Translations under genes and position numbers: made by a program
Notes under the pieces: generated by a model
The model's input: the letters and a program-made list of their open reading frames with translations, nothing else
Database searches by the model: none
What the model was told of the DNA's origin: nothing
Shown: positions 7,718 to 16,356 of the stretch, piece after piece
How the letters are laid out: each line of letters starts with the position of its first letter
Position numbering within the stretch: the stretch's first letter is position 1
Assembly (NCBI GenBank): GCA_035573895.1
Contig: DATLZR010000158.1
Span: forward strand, 1 to 37,192
DNA: 37,192 nucleotides
Reading direction: 5' to 3'
DNA from: Blastocatellia bacterium
GTDB taxonomy: Bacteria > Acidobacteriota > Blastocatellia > HR10

Positions 7718-9112
7718 GTGACAAAACATGGGTTGCAGTTGATTGTGCTTTTTGGACTCGTCGGGGTTGTCTTTCCTGTTCAGGCACAAAATCCGTCGCA
7801 GGAAGCTGAGATCGAACTGCTCAAGCAGCGGGTGCGCGAGCTGGAGGAGCAAAATCGCGCCATCCTGAAGGCGCTCGAAGAACTTCAGAGCCAGAGGCGC
7901 CAGACCGAAGGGGCTGCGCCCAAACCGGACATCCCAACAACGCCCGCCGGTACCGGTTCCCAAACGAATACATCCTCTTTTCGACAAGAGCCCGTTCGCT
8001 GGGGTGATCTCGTGACGGGCGAGAGCCGCTTGAAATTTTATGGATTCCTCCGTCTCGATCTGATTGCCGATGATTCTCGACCGGATAACAGCCAGATTCC
8101 TTTCTTCATCCTTTCGGAAGATCCACGCGTGGGACAAAAGGACAGTGGAGCATTTACGCTCCATCCTCGGCTCACCCGTCTGGGACTGAACTACAGGGGG
8201 CCCGTGGTGGATCGCCTCGGTCACGTGCAACTCGGCGGTCAGCTGGAACTCGATTTTCAAAACGGTGGTCGCGAGTCACGTCAGATCATTCGGATTCGTC
8301 ATGCCAACCTGAGACTGAGCCGTGGCGCCTTCGGGCTACTCGCCGGGCAGACGTGGGATGTTATCTCGCCGCTTTTCCCCACGGTCAACAACGATACGCT
8401 CATGTGGAATGCGGGAAATCTGGGTGATCGGCGACCGCAGGTGATTTTCTCTTATGAACCGGCGTTTGAGCAGGGGCAACTCTCGGTCACGGGCGGGATA
8501 GGTTTGACGGGAGCCGTGGACGCGCTGGACCTCGACAATAACGGCTTTCGCGACGGAGAGGAATCGGCCCGGCCTCACGTCCAATTGCGCCTGGGAGCGG
8601 CTCGCAACAGTTGGGTGAAGGGACAGCGGGTGAGCATCGGGATCTGGGGACATCGAGGATTTGAACGGACGAGCCGACCGATTGCCGGTCGAACCGAGTT
8701 CCGCAGTCAATCGCTCGGATTGGACTATACGCTCCCGCTCCATGAACGCGTTGGCGTGCGAGGCGAAGCCTGGTTCGGCCGGAACCTCAGCGACATGCGT
8801 GGCGGTATCGGTCAGGGAATTAACACCGTGACCGGGAGCGCCATTCGCAGTCGAGGCGGATGGATCGAAGCGAGCATCAAGGTTCACTCGATCTTCACTC
8901 TTCACCCCGGTTTCACCATTGATGATCCCCGCGACGAGGATATTCCCCTGCAGGGGCGCACGCGCAATCGCGCCATCTGGATCGCCAACCGATTCGCTCT
9001 CGGCGGAGGATTTCTCATCGGAGCGGACTATCTCCGCTGGATCACCGATTACAAAGGGCTTCAGCGCGGTGCTGACCACCGGTTCAATCTCTTTCTGCAA
9101 TACAGCTTTTAA
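7718..9112 (+). CDS. DcaP-like outer-membrane porin
   Basis: The 464-residue product begins with GTG behind GGGAGGCGGTGAG; the nearby ATG is out of frame. A signal peptide (IVLFGLVGVVFPVQAQ) is followed by a short coiled coil (about residues 28-62, EIELLKQRVRELEEQNRAILK). A beta-barrel then opens with LKFYGFLRLDLIADDS and contains AGQTWDVISPLFP and alternating aromatic strands. The protein ends in a C-terminal phenylalanine (LFLQYSF), the usual outer-membrane insertion signal. Coiled coil plus barrel resembles DcaP-type trimeric porins, which pass anionic or dicarboxylate-like solutes. The substrate here is unknown; uptake of small peptides or amino acids released by neighbouring peptidases is only an inference from context. 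Confidence 0.8.
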   Translation: MTKHGLQLIVLFGLVGVVFPVQAQNPSQEAEIELLKQRVRELEEQNRAILKALEELQSQRRQTEGAAPKPDIPTTPAGTGSQTNTSSFRQEPVRWGDLVTGESRLKFYGFLRLDLIADDSRPDNSQIPFFILSEDPRVGQKDSGAFTLHPRLTRLGLNYRGPVVDRLGHVQLGGQLELDFQNGGRESRQIIRIRHANLRLSRGAFGLLAGQTWDVISPLFPTVNNDTLMWNAGNLGDRRPQVIFSYEPAFEQGQLSVTGGIGLTGAVDALDLDNNGFRDGEESARPHVQLRLGAARNSWVKGQRVSIGIWGHRGFERTSRPIAGRTEFRSQSLGLDYTLPLHERVGVRGEAWFGRNLSDMRGGIGQGINTVTGSAIRSRGGWIEASIKVHSIFTLHPGFTIDDPRDEDIPLQGRTRNRAIWIANRFALGGGFLIGADYLRWITDYKGLQRGADHRFNLFLQYSF

Positions 9113-9205
9113 CTGACGCGCCACGCGCCGATCCGAGCAGGCGCAGCAATCTGAGGCGACACATAAGGGCTTCTCGATGAATCATGAAATGGAGGTGGAA
9201 GCAAG

Positions 9206-10222
9206 ATGACCAGGAAAAGGAGCCTTGCCTTCGCATCGGTCCTGCTGGTCGCAGTTTTCGCGGCTGGCGTTCCGGTTCGACCGGATAGCCCGACCCCTCG
9301 TCTTCGCACCTTCGAGTTCACCTACGTCACGGAAGTAAAGGATATTCCGGCGGGTGCTCGCGAACTTTCGCTGTGGATCCCCTACCCCCAAAGCGATGAA
9401 AATCAAACGATCCGCAACATGACGGTCCGGTCCCCCTTTCCCACTCAGTTGACGCGCGAATCTGAATACGGCAACCAGATGCTCTATCTGCATCTGTCAC
9501 CGCCACCGGAGAAGGGGTTCACTGTCGAAATGCGTTTCACCGTCGAGCGCCGGGAATACGTCCGAAAAGATTTTTCTCTGGTCAAGGCCGGCTATCAGGA
9601 TCATTCCGATCCGAAATTGCGGCGCTGGCTGGAGCCCGATAAGCTCGTGCCCATTGACGGCAAGATTCGTCAAATGGCGCTTGAGGTGACGCGCGGTCAC
9701 AAGACCGATCTGGAGAAGGCCCGCGCCATTTACGATTACGCAGTGACAAACCTCAAATACGACAAAAGTGGCACCGGATGGGGACGCGGCGACATTTACT
9801 ACGCCTGCGATGTCAAACGGGGCAATTGCACCGATTTTCATGCCGTGTTCATTGGCTTCAGTCGCGCCGTCGGCATCCCTGCCCGCTTTGAGATCGGGTT
9901 TCCCCTGCCCCCTGATCGCACCGAGGGAGAAATCGCCGGCTATCATTGCTGGGCGCAGTTTTATCTCAAAGGCTACGGCTGGGTCCCCGTGGATGCCTCG
10001 GAAGCGAGCAAGAATCCGGCCCTGCGCGACTATTTCTTCGGGGCTCATGATGAGCATCGGGTACTGTTCACCATCGGTCGGGATATTCGCCTGAGTCCGC
10101 CGCAAAAGGGCGAACCCCTCAACTACTTCATCTATCCGTATGCTGAGGTGGATGGCAGGCCGTTCGCCCAGATCGGCAGGAAATTCTACTTCCGCGACGT
10201 TCGCGCGGAGACCCGAAATTAG
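9206..10222 (+). CDS. Secreted transglutaminase-like cysteine hydrolase
   Basis: This 338-residue protein starts at an ATG behind GGAGGTGG and has a signal peptide (LAFASVLLVAVFAAG). An N-terminal beta domain (residues about 35-120, ELSLWIPYPQ) precedes a transglutaminase-core domain with a complete triad: Cys208 in RGNCTDFHAVF, His247 in GYHCWAQFY and Asp263 in VPVDASEA. Bacterial members of this fold are usually proteases or amidases rather than cross-linking enzymes. The target cannot be read from sequence. It follows the porin gene by about 90 bases on the same strand and could share its transcript. Confidence 0.87.
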   Translation: MTRKRSLAFASVLLVAVFAAGVPVRPDSPTPRLRTFEFTYVTEVKDIPAGARELSLWIPYPQSDENQTIRNMTVRSPFPTQLTRESEYGNQMLYLHLSPPPEKGFTVEMRFTVERREYVRKDFSLVKAGYQDHSDPKLRRWLEPDKLVPIDGKIRQMALEVTRGHKTDLEKARAIYDYAVTNLKYDKSGTGWGRGDIYYACDVKRGNCTDFHAVFIGFSRAVGIPARFEIGFPLPPDRTEGEIAGYHCWAQFYLKGYGWVPVDASEASKNPALRDYFFGAHDEHRVLFTIGRDIRLSPPQKGEPLNYFIYPYAEVDGRPFAQIGRKFYFRDVRAETRN

Positions 10223-10254
10223 AGGAGTGTAGAGCGATTCTGCTCCTTTCCTGG

Positions 10255-10298
10255 GAGCGCCCGCATCGCCGGAACAAGCGCGCCGGATGCGGACGCTC
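10255..10298. terminator. Stem-loop between convergent genes
   Basis: GAGCGCCCGCATC on the left pairs with GATGCGGACGCTC on the right, with extra CGG/CCG pairs, one mismatch and a bulge, and a loop of about 10 bases. It lies between the convergent transglutaminase and cystathionine enzyme genes and may stop transcripts in both directions. There is no T-tract, so it is not a classical intrinsic terminator. Confidence 0.45.
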
Positions 10299-10368
10299 TC
10301 AGGAGAGACTCCTCTGCAAACTGTTTTGGAACATCGCGAGCCCGCCGAGAGGCTCCCGGGCGGGGGCA

Positions 10369-11511
10369 TCAGATTCGCGCAAGCGCCTGATCGAGGTCGG
10401 CGATGATGTCCTCCACATCCTCGCAGCCGACGGACACACGCACCAATCCGTCGGTGATTCCCAGCCGTTGACGCTCCTGCGGAGGAACAATCGCGTGCGT
10501 CATGGTCGCCGGATGCGAGATGAGCGTCTCCACACCGCCGAGACTCTCGGCCAGAGAGCACAGGCGCACGCTTTCGAGCACCGTCCTGGCCTTCTCCAGC
10601 GATCCCACATCGAAGGAGATCATTCCGCCGAAACCCGACATTTGACGACAGGCCAGCTCATATTGCGGATGCGATGGCAACCCCGGATAGTGCACGCGGG
10701 TGACTTTGGGATGCTCGCTCAAGAAGGCCGCCACCGCCCGCCCGTTAGCATCGTGCTGGCGCATCCGTAACGGCAACGTCTTCACCCCTCGAAGGACGAG
10801 CCAGGCATCCATCGGTGAGATGATCGCTCCGGCGGCGTTTTGAACGAACTTCAGTTTGAGGGCATCCTCCTCATCCTTGACGATGACCGCTCCACCGACG
10901 CCATCGCTATGGCCGTTGAGGTATTTCGTCGTCGAGTGGATGACAATGTCCGCTCCGAGTTCCAACGGCCGTTGAAAATAGGGGCTCATAAATGTGTTAT
11001 CCACCGCCACCTTCACGCCGGCGCGATGAGCAATCTCCGATGCCGCCCGGATGTCGGTCAACACCATGACGGGATTGGTCGGTGTTTCCAGAAAGACCAT
11101 CCGGGTCGAGGGGCGGAGAGCACGCTCAATATTCTCGGCAACCGACGTATCCACGTAGCTGAATTCCAGGCCGTACTTCCGCAGCACATACTCGAAGAGG
11201 CGAAACGTTCCACCATACGTGTTGTCGGAGACGACGACATGGTCGCCCTGCTTAAGCAACGCCTGCATGAGTGCGTTAATGGCCGCCAACCCGGAGGCGA
11301 AGGCGAAGGCCGCCGTCCCCCCTTCGAGGGCAGCGAGATTGCGTTCCAGTGCAAATCGGGTCGGGTTCTGCGTCCGCGCATACTCGTAGCCCTTGTGTTT
11401 GCCCAACCCCTCCTGAGCATAGGTTGACGTCTGGTAGATGGGAACCGTTACGGCTCCGGTAGCGGGGTCGGGTTCGCTTCCGACGTGAATTGCTTTGGTT
11501 GAAAATTTCAT
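10369..11511 (-). CDS. Cystathionine gamma-synthase/gamma-lyase family PLP enzyme
   Basis: The 380-residue product belongs to the Cys/Met-metabolism fold-type I PLP family. It shows the cofactor-binding Lys196 in HSTTKYLNGHSD, YARTQNPTRFALE near the N-terminus, the SDNTYGGTFRLF loop, ETPTNPVM and SLGGVETLISHPATMTH. Members make or cleave cystathionine in the methionine/cysteine pathways; synthase and lyase cannot be separated by eye, so no symbol is given. The ATG at 11511 is preferred because GAGGAG lies 8 bases upstream; the in-frame GTG at 11520 overlaps that site. A TATAAA element at 11540-11535 (minus strand) may be its -10 box. Confidence 0.93.
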   Translation of the reverse strand: MKFSTKAIHVGSEPDPATGAVTVPIYQTSTYAQEGLGKHKGYEYARTQNPTRFALERNLAALEGGTAAFAFASGLAAINALMQALLKQGDHVVVSDNTYGGTFRLFEYVLRKYGLEFSYVDTSVAENIERALRPSTRMVFLETPTNPVMVLTDIRAASEIAHRAGVKVAVDNTFMSPYFQRPLELGADIVIHSTTKYLNGHSDGVGGAVIVKDEEDALKLKFVQNAAGAIISPMDAWLVLRGVKTLPLRMRQHDANGRAVAAFLSEHPKVTRVHYPGLPSHPQYELACRQMSGFGGMISFDVGSLEKARTVLESVRLCSLAESLGGVETLISHPATMTHAIVPPQERQRLGITDGLVRVSVGCEDVEDIIADLDQALARI

Positions 11512-11764
11512 GGCCGACACTCCTCTGTCCCATATTTATAGAGATGGTTCTCGCACATCTGGCAGCCGTGATACTACAGGGGCCGCTCGCTGAGCGTCAA
11601 GAAAGAACGCGGGAGAGACCGGTCGAGGAGCAGAAGCTTGTGCAACACTTTTCCATCGCTGTTGACCGAAAGCGGACGGGCATCTTCGTTGACAGAGGGG
11701 ACGAGCGTCCCTAGAATTGCCGCTCGTGTGATGAAAAAATGCCGAGTTCGCTGTGAGAAATTTG

Positions 11765-12859
11765 ATGCAGATCCAAGACCTGGAGACACCGGCCGTCATC
11801 GTTGATCTCGACGTTGTGGCGCGAAATCTTCGGCGAATGGCCGAGTACTGTCGGCGTCACGGACTTGCTCTCCGTCCGCACACGAAGACGCACAAAATTC
11901 CCGAACTCGCTCGCCGACAGATTGAGAGCGGAGCCGTCGGCATCACCGTGGCCAAACTGGGTGAAGCCGAAGTGATGATTGACGCTGGACTTGACGATGT
12001 GCTCATCGCCTATCCGATTGTCGGACAGAGGAAGGCCCGGCGGTTGGCCGAGCTGGCGAGCCGAGCGCGATTGACCGTCTCGCTTGATTCGGAGGAATCG
12101 GTTCGGGCCATCTCCGACGAAGCCGCCCGCTGCGGCGTCACCGTAGGCGTTCTCGTTGAACTCGACGTGGGATTCCGCCGCTGCGGCGTGACGAGGGCCG
12201 AGGAGGCGGTGGCTCTGGCCCAAACGACGCTTGATCTCCCGGGCGTGGAATTTCGCGGTCTCATGTTCTACCCCGGGCATTTCTGGGTCGTTGGCGAGGC
12301 CCGCCAGCGACTTCTCGGCTCCGTCAACGACTTTCTCCGGCGCGTCTACGATGCGTTCGAGCGCGAGCGCATTCCCATCCCCGTGGTCAGCGGTGGCTCG
12401 ACGCCGACGGCCTTCATTTCTCACGAATTCGCAGGCGTCACCGAGATCCGCCCGGGCATGTACATTTTCAACGATCGCAATATGGTGGCGCTGGAGGTCG
12501 CTCGACCGGAGGATTGTGCTCTCTCGGTCATCACGACCGTTGTCAGCACGGCCGTTCCCGGTCGCGCCATCGTGGACGCGGGATCCAAGACGCTGTCGTC
12601 CGATGGATTCCGCGCCGGTGACCGGCAGGGCTTCGGCTACGTTCGTGAGGACCCGGACGCGGTGATCGAGTCGCTGTCGGAAGAACATGGGATCATCAAC
12701 ATCAGCCGGTCGTCCCGTCGGTATCGCGTAGGCGAGCGGCTGACCATCATTCCCAATCATGTTTGTGCCACGGTGAATCTGCATGATGAGATCTATGCCG
12801 TGCGTGGGGATGGGGTTGAGACCGTGTGGTCGGTGGCCGCGCGAGGAAAGGTCCGATGA
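11765..12859 (+). CDS. DSD1/D-threonine aldolase-type PLP enzyme (alanine racemase N-terminal fold)
   Basis: The 364-residue product starts DLETPAVIVDLDVVARN and carries RPHTKTHK with the likely PLP lysine Lys41, GITVAKLGEAEVM, SGGSTPT (phosphate binding) and, near the C-terminus, PNHVCATVN with His332 and Cys334. That last pair matches the metal site of eukaryotic-type D-serine dehydratase and D-threonine aldolase. The enzyme probably deaminates or cleaves a D-beta-hydroxy amino acid in the cytoplasm; the exact substrate is open. The ATG at 11765 is chosen on homology-like spacing to the TPA motif. GTG at 11753 is an in-frame alternative, and neither has a strong ribosome site. An M19-family dipeptidase follows. 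Confidence 0.85.
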   Translation: MQIQDLETPAVIVDLDVVARNLRRMAEYCRRHGLALRPHTKTHKIPELARRQIESGAVGITVAKLGEAEVMIDAGLDDVLIAYPIVGQRKARRLAELASRARLTVSLDSEESVRAISDEAARCGVTVGVLVELDVGFRRCGVTRAEEAVALAQTTLDLPGVEFRGLMFYPGHFWVVGEARQRLLGSVNDFLRRVYDAFERERIPIPVVSGGSTPTAFISHEFAGVTEIRPGMYIFNDRNMVALEVARPEDCALSVITTVVSTAVPGRAIVDAGSKTLSSDGFRAGDRQGFGYVREDPDAVIESLSEEHGIINISRSSRRYRVGERLTIIPNHVCATVNLHDEIYAVRGDGVETVWSVAARGKVR

Positions 12860-12968
12860 TGTTGCTCACATCCCCATCGCCCCCGGCCCGGGGGACCGCC
12901 GATGCCGAGCGGATCTTCCCCACATCCCCCGACCCCGAAAGCCAATGGACTTACGGAGGTGGAGACGT

Positions 12969-14123
12969 ATGAATCGCCGCCAGGCTCTCACAACTATTGC
13001 CGGATCATGTCTTGTTGCCGGGATGGCCCCGATGATCAATCGCGGGCGGTATCGCCTCTTCGCTCAGTCGGCCCGCGAATACTCCGCACGAACAATCGAA
13101 CTTGTCGGTCGCTCACTCGTCATAGACATGCTGAGCCCGCTCGTCCTCAGTCAGTCGAGGATGCGCAAGCTGCTGAGCGATCCGGCCAGCCTCACTCCGG
13201 CTGATATTCAACGCTACAAGGAGTCCGGCATCACCGTCTTTCACGTCGCCGTGGGAGTGGGGGGCCGGGAGGCCACGCTCAATGTGCTGCGGTATGTGGC
13301 CGGATGGAACGGGTTCATCGCTCACCACAGCGACCATTTCACCCGCATTGATAGCCCGGCCACACTCGACGCCGTCAGGCGATCGGGAAAAATCGGCATC
13401 CTCATCGGCGTTCAGAATTCCGAGCATTTCCAGACGCTCGACGATGTGGATATGTTTTTCGGACTCGGCCAGCGAGTCTCTCAATTGACCTATAATGCCC
13501 GCAATCTCATCGGCAACGGAAGCACCGAACGCCGGGACGATGGCCTCAGCGATTTTGGCGTGGCGATTGTTGAACGGATGAACAAAGTGGGGATGGCTGT
13601 TGATGTTTCCCACTGCGGCGATCGCACGACGCTCGATGCGTGTGAGGTCTCGAAAAAACCCGTTCTCATCACTCACTCCAACTGTCGCGCCCTGAATCCT
13701 AATCATCCCCGGTGCAAGACGGACGAGGCCATCACTCGAATGGCCAAGACCGGCGGGGTGATGGGGATCACCGGCGTGCGCATGTTCGTGAAGGCCGATG
13801 AACCCACGACCATCGAGCACGTCCTCGATCATTTCGACCATGTCGTACGGCTGGTTGGGATCGAGCATGTCGGCATCGGGAGCGACGTTGATCTCGATGG
13901 CTATGACGACCTGCCCCCGGCGGAACTCAGAGCGTTGAGGGCGAGCTATAAAGGGAGTTATGCCTTCCGCGACAAGATTGACATTGAGGGGCTCGACCAT
14001 CCCAAACGCATTTTCGATTTGACCGAAGGACTCATCCGTCGAGGCTACAGCGATCGGCACATCGAGCTTATCCTCGGAGGGAATTTCGCTCGCGCTCTTA
14101 AAGAGATCTGGACCGTTGGTTAA
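12969..14123 (+). CDS. M19 membrane dipeptidase-family protein, altered metal site
   Basis: The 384-residue protein starts at the ATG at 12969 behind GGAGGTGGAGAC; the frame is open 62 codons further upstream, but that part has no support. The N-terminus MNRRQALTTIAGSCLVAG resembles a Tat or Sec export signal. The M19 fold is supported by VDVSHCGDRT (metal His), ITHSNCRALNPNHPR (metal His), GVMGITGVRMF and GIGSDVDLDGYDD, close to the family's GSDFDG. The first metal motif, normally HxD (for example DGHND), is replaced by VIDMLSP, and the bridging glutamate region reads IGVQNSEHF. Family members cleave dipeptides, often with a D-residue at the C-terminal position. Changed ligands leave the reaction uncertain. 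Confidence 0.83.
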   Translation: MNRRQALTTIAGSCLVAGMAPMINRGRYRLFAQSAREYSARTIELVGRSLVIDMLSPLVLSQSRMRKLLSDPASLTPADIQRYKESGITVFHVAVGVGGREATLNVLRYVAGWNGFIAHHSDHFTRIDSPATLDAVRRSGKIGILIGVQNSEHFQTLDDVDMFFGLGQRVSQLTYNARNLIGNGSTERRDDGLSDFGVAIVERMNKVGMAVDVSHCGDRTTLDACEVSKKPVLITHSNCRALNPNHPRCKTDEAITRMAKTGGVMGITGVRMFVKADEPTTIEHVLDHFDHVVRLVGIEHVGIGSDVDLDGYDDLPPAELRALRASYKGSYAFRDKIDIEGLDHPKRIFDLTEGLIRRGYSDRHIELILGGNFARALKEIWTVG

Positions 14124-14291
14124 TGTCGTGGGTGGGACCGCCGGCGCCGCCTCACGTTAGGACGAGCGGTGACACCGACCGTATATGAGGGCATGGCCCC
14201 GAAGAGGGTGTGCACATAGTGAGCACCGATGACGACGCACCGTAACCGCTCCCGTGTGCGCAAGAATCACAATGAGGGGAGGTCTGCAACT

Positions 14292-16103
14292 ATGAAACAG
14301 CGACTATGGATTCGAGCACTTCTTGCTGTCCTTATAACATCGTGCGTCGTGGCCGGACAGCAACCCTCATTCCAGAGCCTGGACGAGTACATCACGCGCG
14401 CGATGCGAGAGTGGGAGGTCCCCGGTCTGGCCCTCGCCATCGTCAAAGATGATGCTCTCGTTTATGCCAAAGGGTACGGCGTGCGCACCCTGGGCCGGCC
14501 GGAGCCGGTCACGGAACACACGATCTTCGCCATTGGCTCCGCCTCCAAGGCATTCACGGCCGCCGCGCTCGGAATGCTGGTGGATGAGGGAAAAATCTCC
14601 TGGGATGATCCCGTCACAACTCACCTGAAAGGATTTCAACTCTTCGACCCCTATGCTACCCGCGAATTGACCGTGCGGGATCTTCTGTGCCATCGGAGCG
14701 GGCTCGACCGCGCGGAAATGCTCTGGTACGGATCCGACTACAGCCGGGAGGAAATTCTCCGTCGCGTGCGCTTCCTCAAACCGAGCTGGAGCTTTCGCAG
14801 CCGATTCGGCTACCAGAACATCATGTACCTGGCAGCCGGCCAGATCATTCCCGCCGTCACCGGCAAGAGCTGGGATGAATTCATCCGCGAGCGCATCTTC
14901 ACACCGCTCGGCATGAGGGAGAGTACGACGAGCATCACCGAACTGAAGAAATTCAGCGATGTCGCCACGCCGCACGCCAAAATTGACGATGTGGTGCGAG
15001 CCGTTCCCTGGCGCAATATTGATAACATCGCGCCGGCCGGTTCCATCAATTCCACCGTCGTGGATATGGCCCAATGGGTGCGCCTCCATCTGAACGAGGG
15101 GCGCGCGGGAAAGGAGCGCCTGCTCAGTTCCGGCGTGGTGAAGGAGATGCAAAAATCCCATACCATCATCCCCTATGAGCCCCCGTTCTCACTGGGCACG
15201 CCGGAAGCGCACTTCCTCGATTACGGTCTGGGCTGGTTCCTTCACGACTATCGCGGTCGCAAAATCGTTCAGCACGGGGGTAACATTGATGGCATGAGTG
15301 CGCTCGTGGCGCTCGTGCCGGAGGAGCGATTGGGACTTGTCATTCTCACCAATCTCAATGGAACGTTCTTGCCCTATGCGCTCATGTATCGGATCTTCGA
15401 CCTCTACTTTGGTGGGGGAGAGAAGGATTGGAGCGCCGAACTTCTCAAAACATTCAAGGCCTTTATGGCCGAGCAACGAGAAGCCGAGAAGAAGATTGAA
15501 GAGAGCCGGGTGTCCGGAACAAAGCCCTCGCTCGCGCTGGAGCAGTATGCCGGAACCTACACCAATGAGATGTACGGGGAGATGAAAGTGGAGACGGAGG
15601 CGGGAAAACTCACCCTTCGATTCGGCAGCGGGCGGGTCGCCGATCTCGAGCACTGGCACTACGATACATTCCAGGCGCGCTGGCGAGACCCTCTATTTGG
15701 GAAAACGCTCGTGACGTTTCGGCTCAATCCCCGGGGCAAAGCGGAAGAGGTGACGGCTGCGCTTCCCGGCATGAGCGATGTTATTTTCAAACGAACGGCG
15801 GAGAAGGCCGAGGCCGTCCCTGCAATCACCCTGACTGAAACTGATCTCCAGCGATTTGTCGGACGCTATGCCCTTGACGCTCCGCCTCTAGAGATCAGCA
15901 TCGAACTTGTTGGCGGCCGGCTCAAAGCGGTCGTGCCGGGCCAGCCCGTGTACACGCTCGTGCCCGTCGCCCCCACGCGCTTTCAGATTCAAGGGGCGCC
16001 GCCCGGTTTCTTCATCCAGTTCGATCTAGCGGAGGGAAAGGTCAAAAGCCTGACTCTCGAACAGGGACCGGGTCCGAGGGTAACGTTCCGACCGAAGAGC
16101 TGA
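14292..16103 (+). CDS. Secreted S12 beta-lactamase-family serine hydrolase
   Basis: The 603-residue product starts at the ATG at 14292 behind GAGGGGAGG; the open frame begins 21 codons earlier. A signal peptide (LLAVLITSCVVAG) precedes a penicillin-binding-protein-like domain (about residues 28-400). This has Ser83-x-x-Lys86 in GSASKAF, Tyr174-x-Asn in FGYQN and the third motif His328-Gly-Gly in VQHGGNIDG. Residues about 435-603 form two C-terminal beta-rich segments of the DUF3471 type (YAGTYTNEMYG and FVGRYALD). Relatives include D-aminopeptidases, esterases and D-Ala carboxypeptidases. Its place after a D-amino-acid enzyme and an M19-family protein favours a D-peptide substrate, as inference only. 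Confidence 0.9.
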   Translation: MKQRLWIRALLAVLITSCVVAGQQPSFQSLDEYITRAMREWEVPGLALAIVKDDALVYAKGYGVRTLGRPEPVTEHTIFAIGSASKAFTAAALGMLVDEGKISWDDPVTTHLKGFQLFDPYATRELTVRDLLCHRSGLDRAEMLWYGSDYSREEILRRVRFLKPSWSFRSRFGYQNIMYLAAGQIIPAVTGKSWDEFIRERIFTPLGMRESTTSITELKKFSDVATPHAKIDDVVRAVPWRNIDNIAPAGSINSTVVDMAQWVRLHLNEGRAGKERLLSSGVVKEMQKSHTIIPYEPPFSLGTPEAHFLDYGLGWFLHDYRGRKIVQHGGNIDGMSALVALVPEERLGLVILTNLNGTFLPYALMYRIFDLYFGGGEKDWSAELLKTFKAFMAEQREAEKKIEESRVSGTKPSLALEQYAGTYTNEMYGEMKVETEAGKLTLRFGSGRVADLEHWHYDTFQARWRDPLFGKTLVTFRLNPRGKAEEVTAALPGMSDVIFKRTAEKAEAVPAITLTETDLQRFVGRYALDAPPLEISIELVGGRLKAVVPGQPVYTLVPVAPTRFQIQGAPPGFFIQFDLAEGKVKSLTLEQGPGPRVTFRPKS

Positions 16104-16260
16104 GCGAATGGTCGGCTGAGAATCTCCCCGCTGCGACGTGAGGATCAACTGCCGGTGAACAGGGACCGATTTCCCATTTGGCTCCCCGCCGGATCACCCC
16201 CTCGTCCGGCAGGGGAAGGCACGAAGGTTTGTGCTACACTGTCGGCGCCGATGTAGCGCA

Positions 16261-16334
16261 GACTTTCGAGTTCGCGAAGCGGCGCACGCGGGATGGCCTG
16301 CACTACAAACGGCGTAGGTGCGAAAGTCCGCACC
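16261..16334 (+). promoter_or_regulatory. Leader region with mutually exclusive stem-loops upstream of the S9 peptidase
   Basis: Upstream of the ATG at 16357, GACTTTCG (16261-16268) is the exact reverse complement of CGAAAGTC (16321-16328). The second copy also forms the loop of a local hairpin, GGTGCG/CGCACC (16317-16334). The two pairings cannot coexist easily. No known riboswitch or attenuator was recognised in the 253-base gap 16104-16356. Confidence 0.25.
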
Positions 16335-16356
16335 ACACTTTCGGAGGAGGTGAACG

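Noticed and set aside
11711-12784. 357-codon minus-strand open frame
   Set aside because: Antisense to the PLP enzyme gene with clear catalytic motifs; rich in His/Arg/Asp as expected for a shadow frame.
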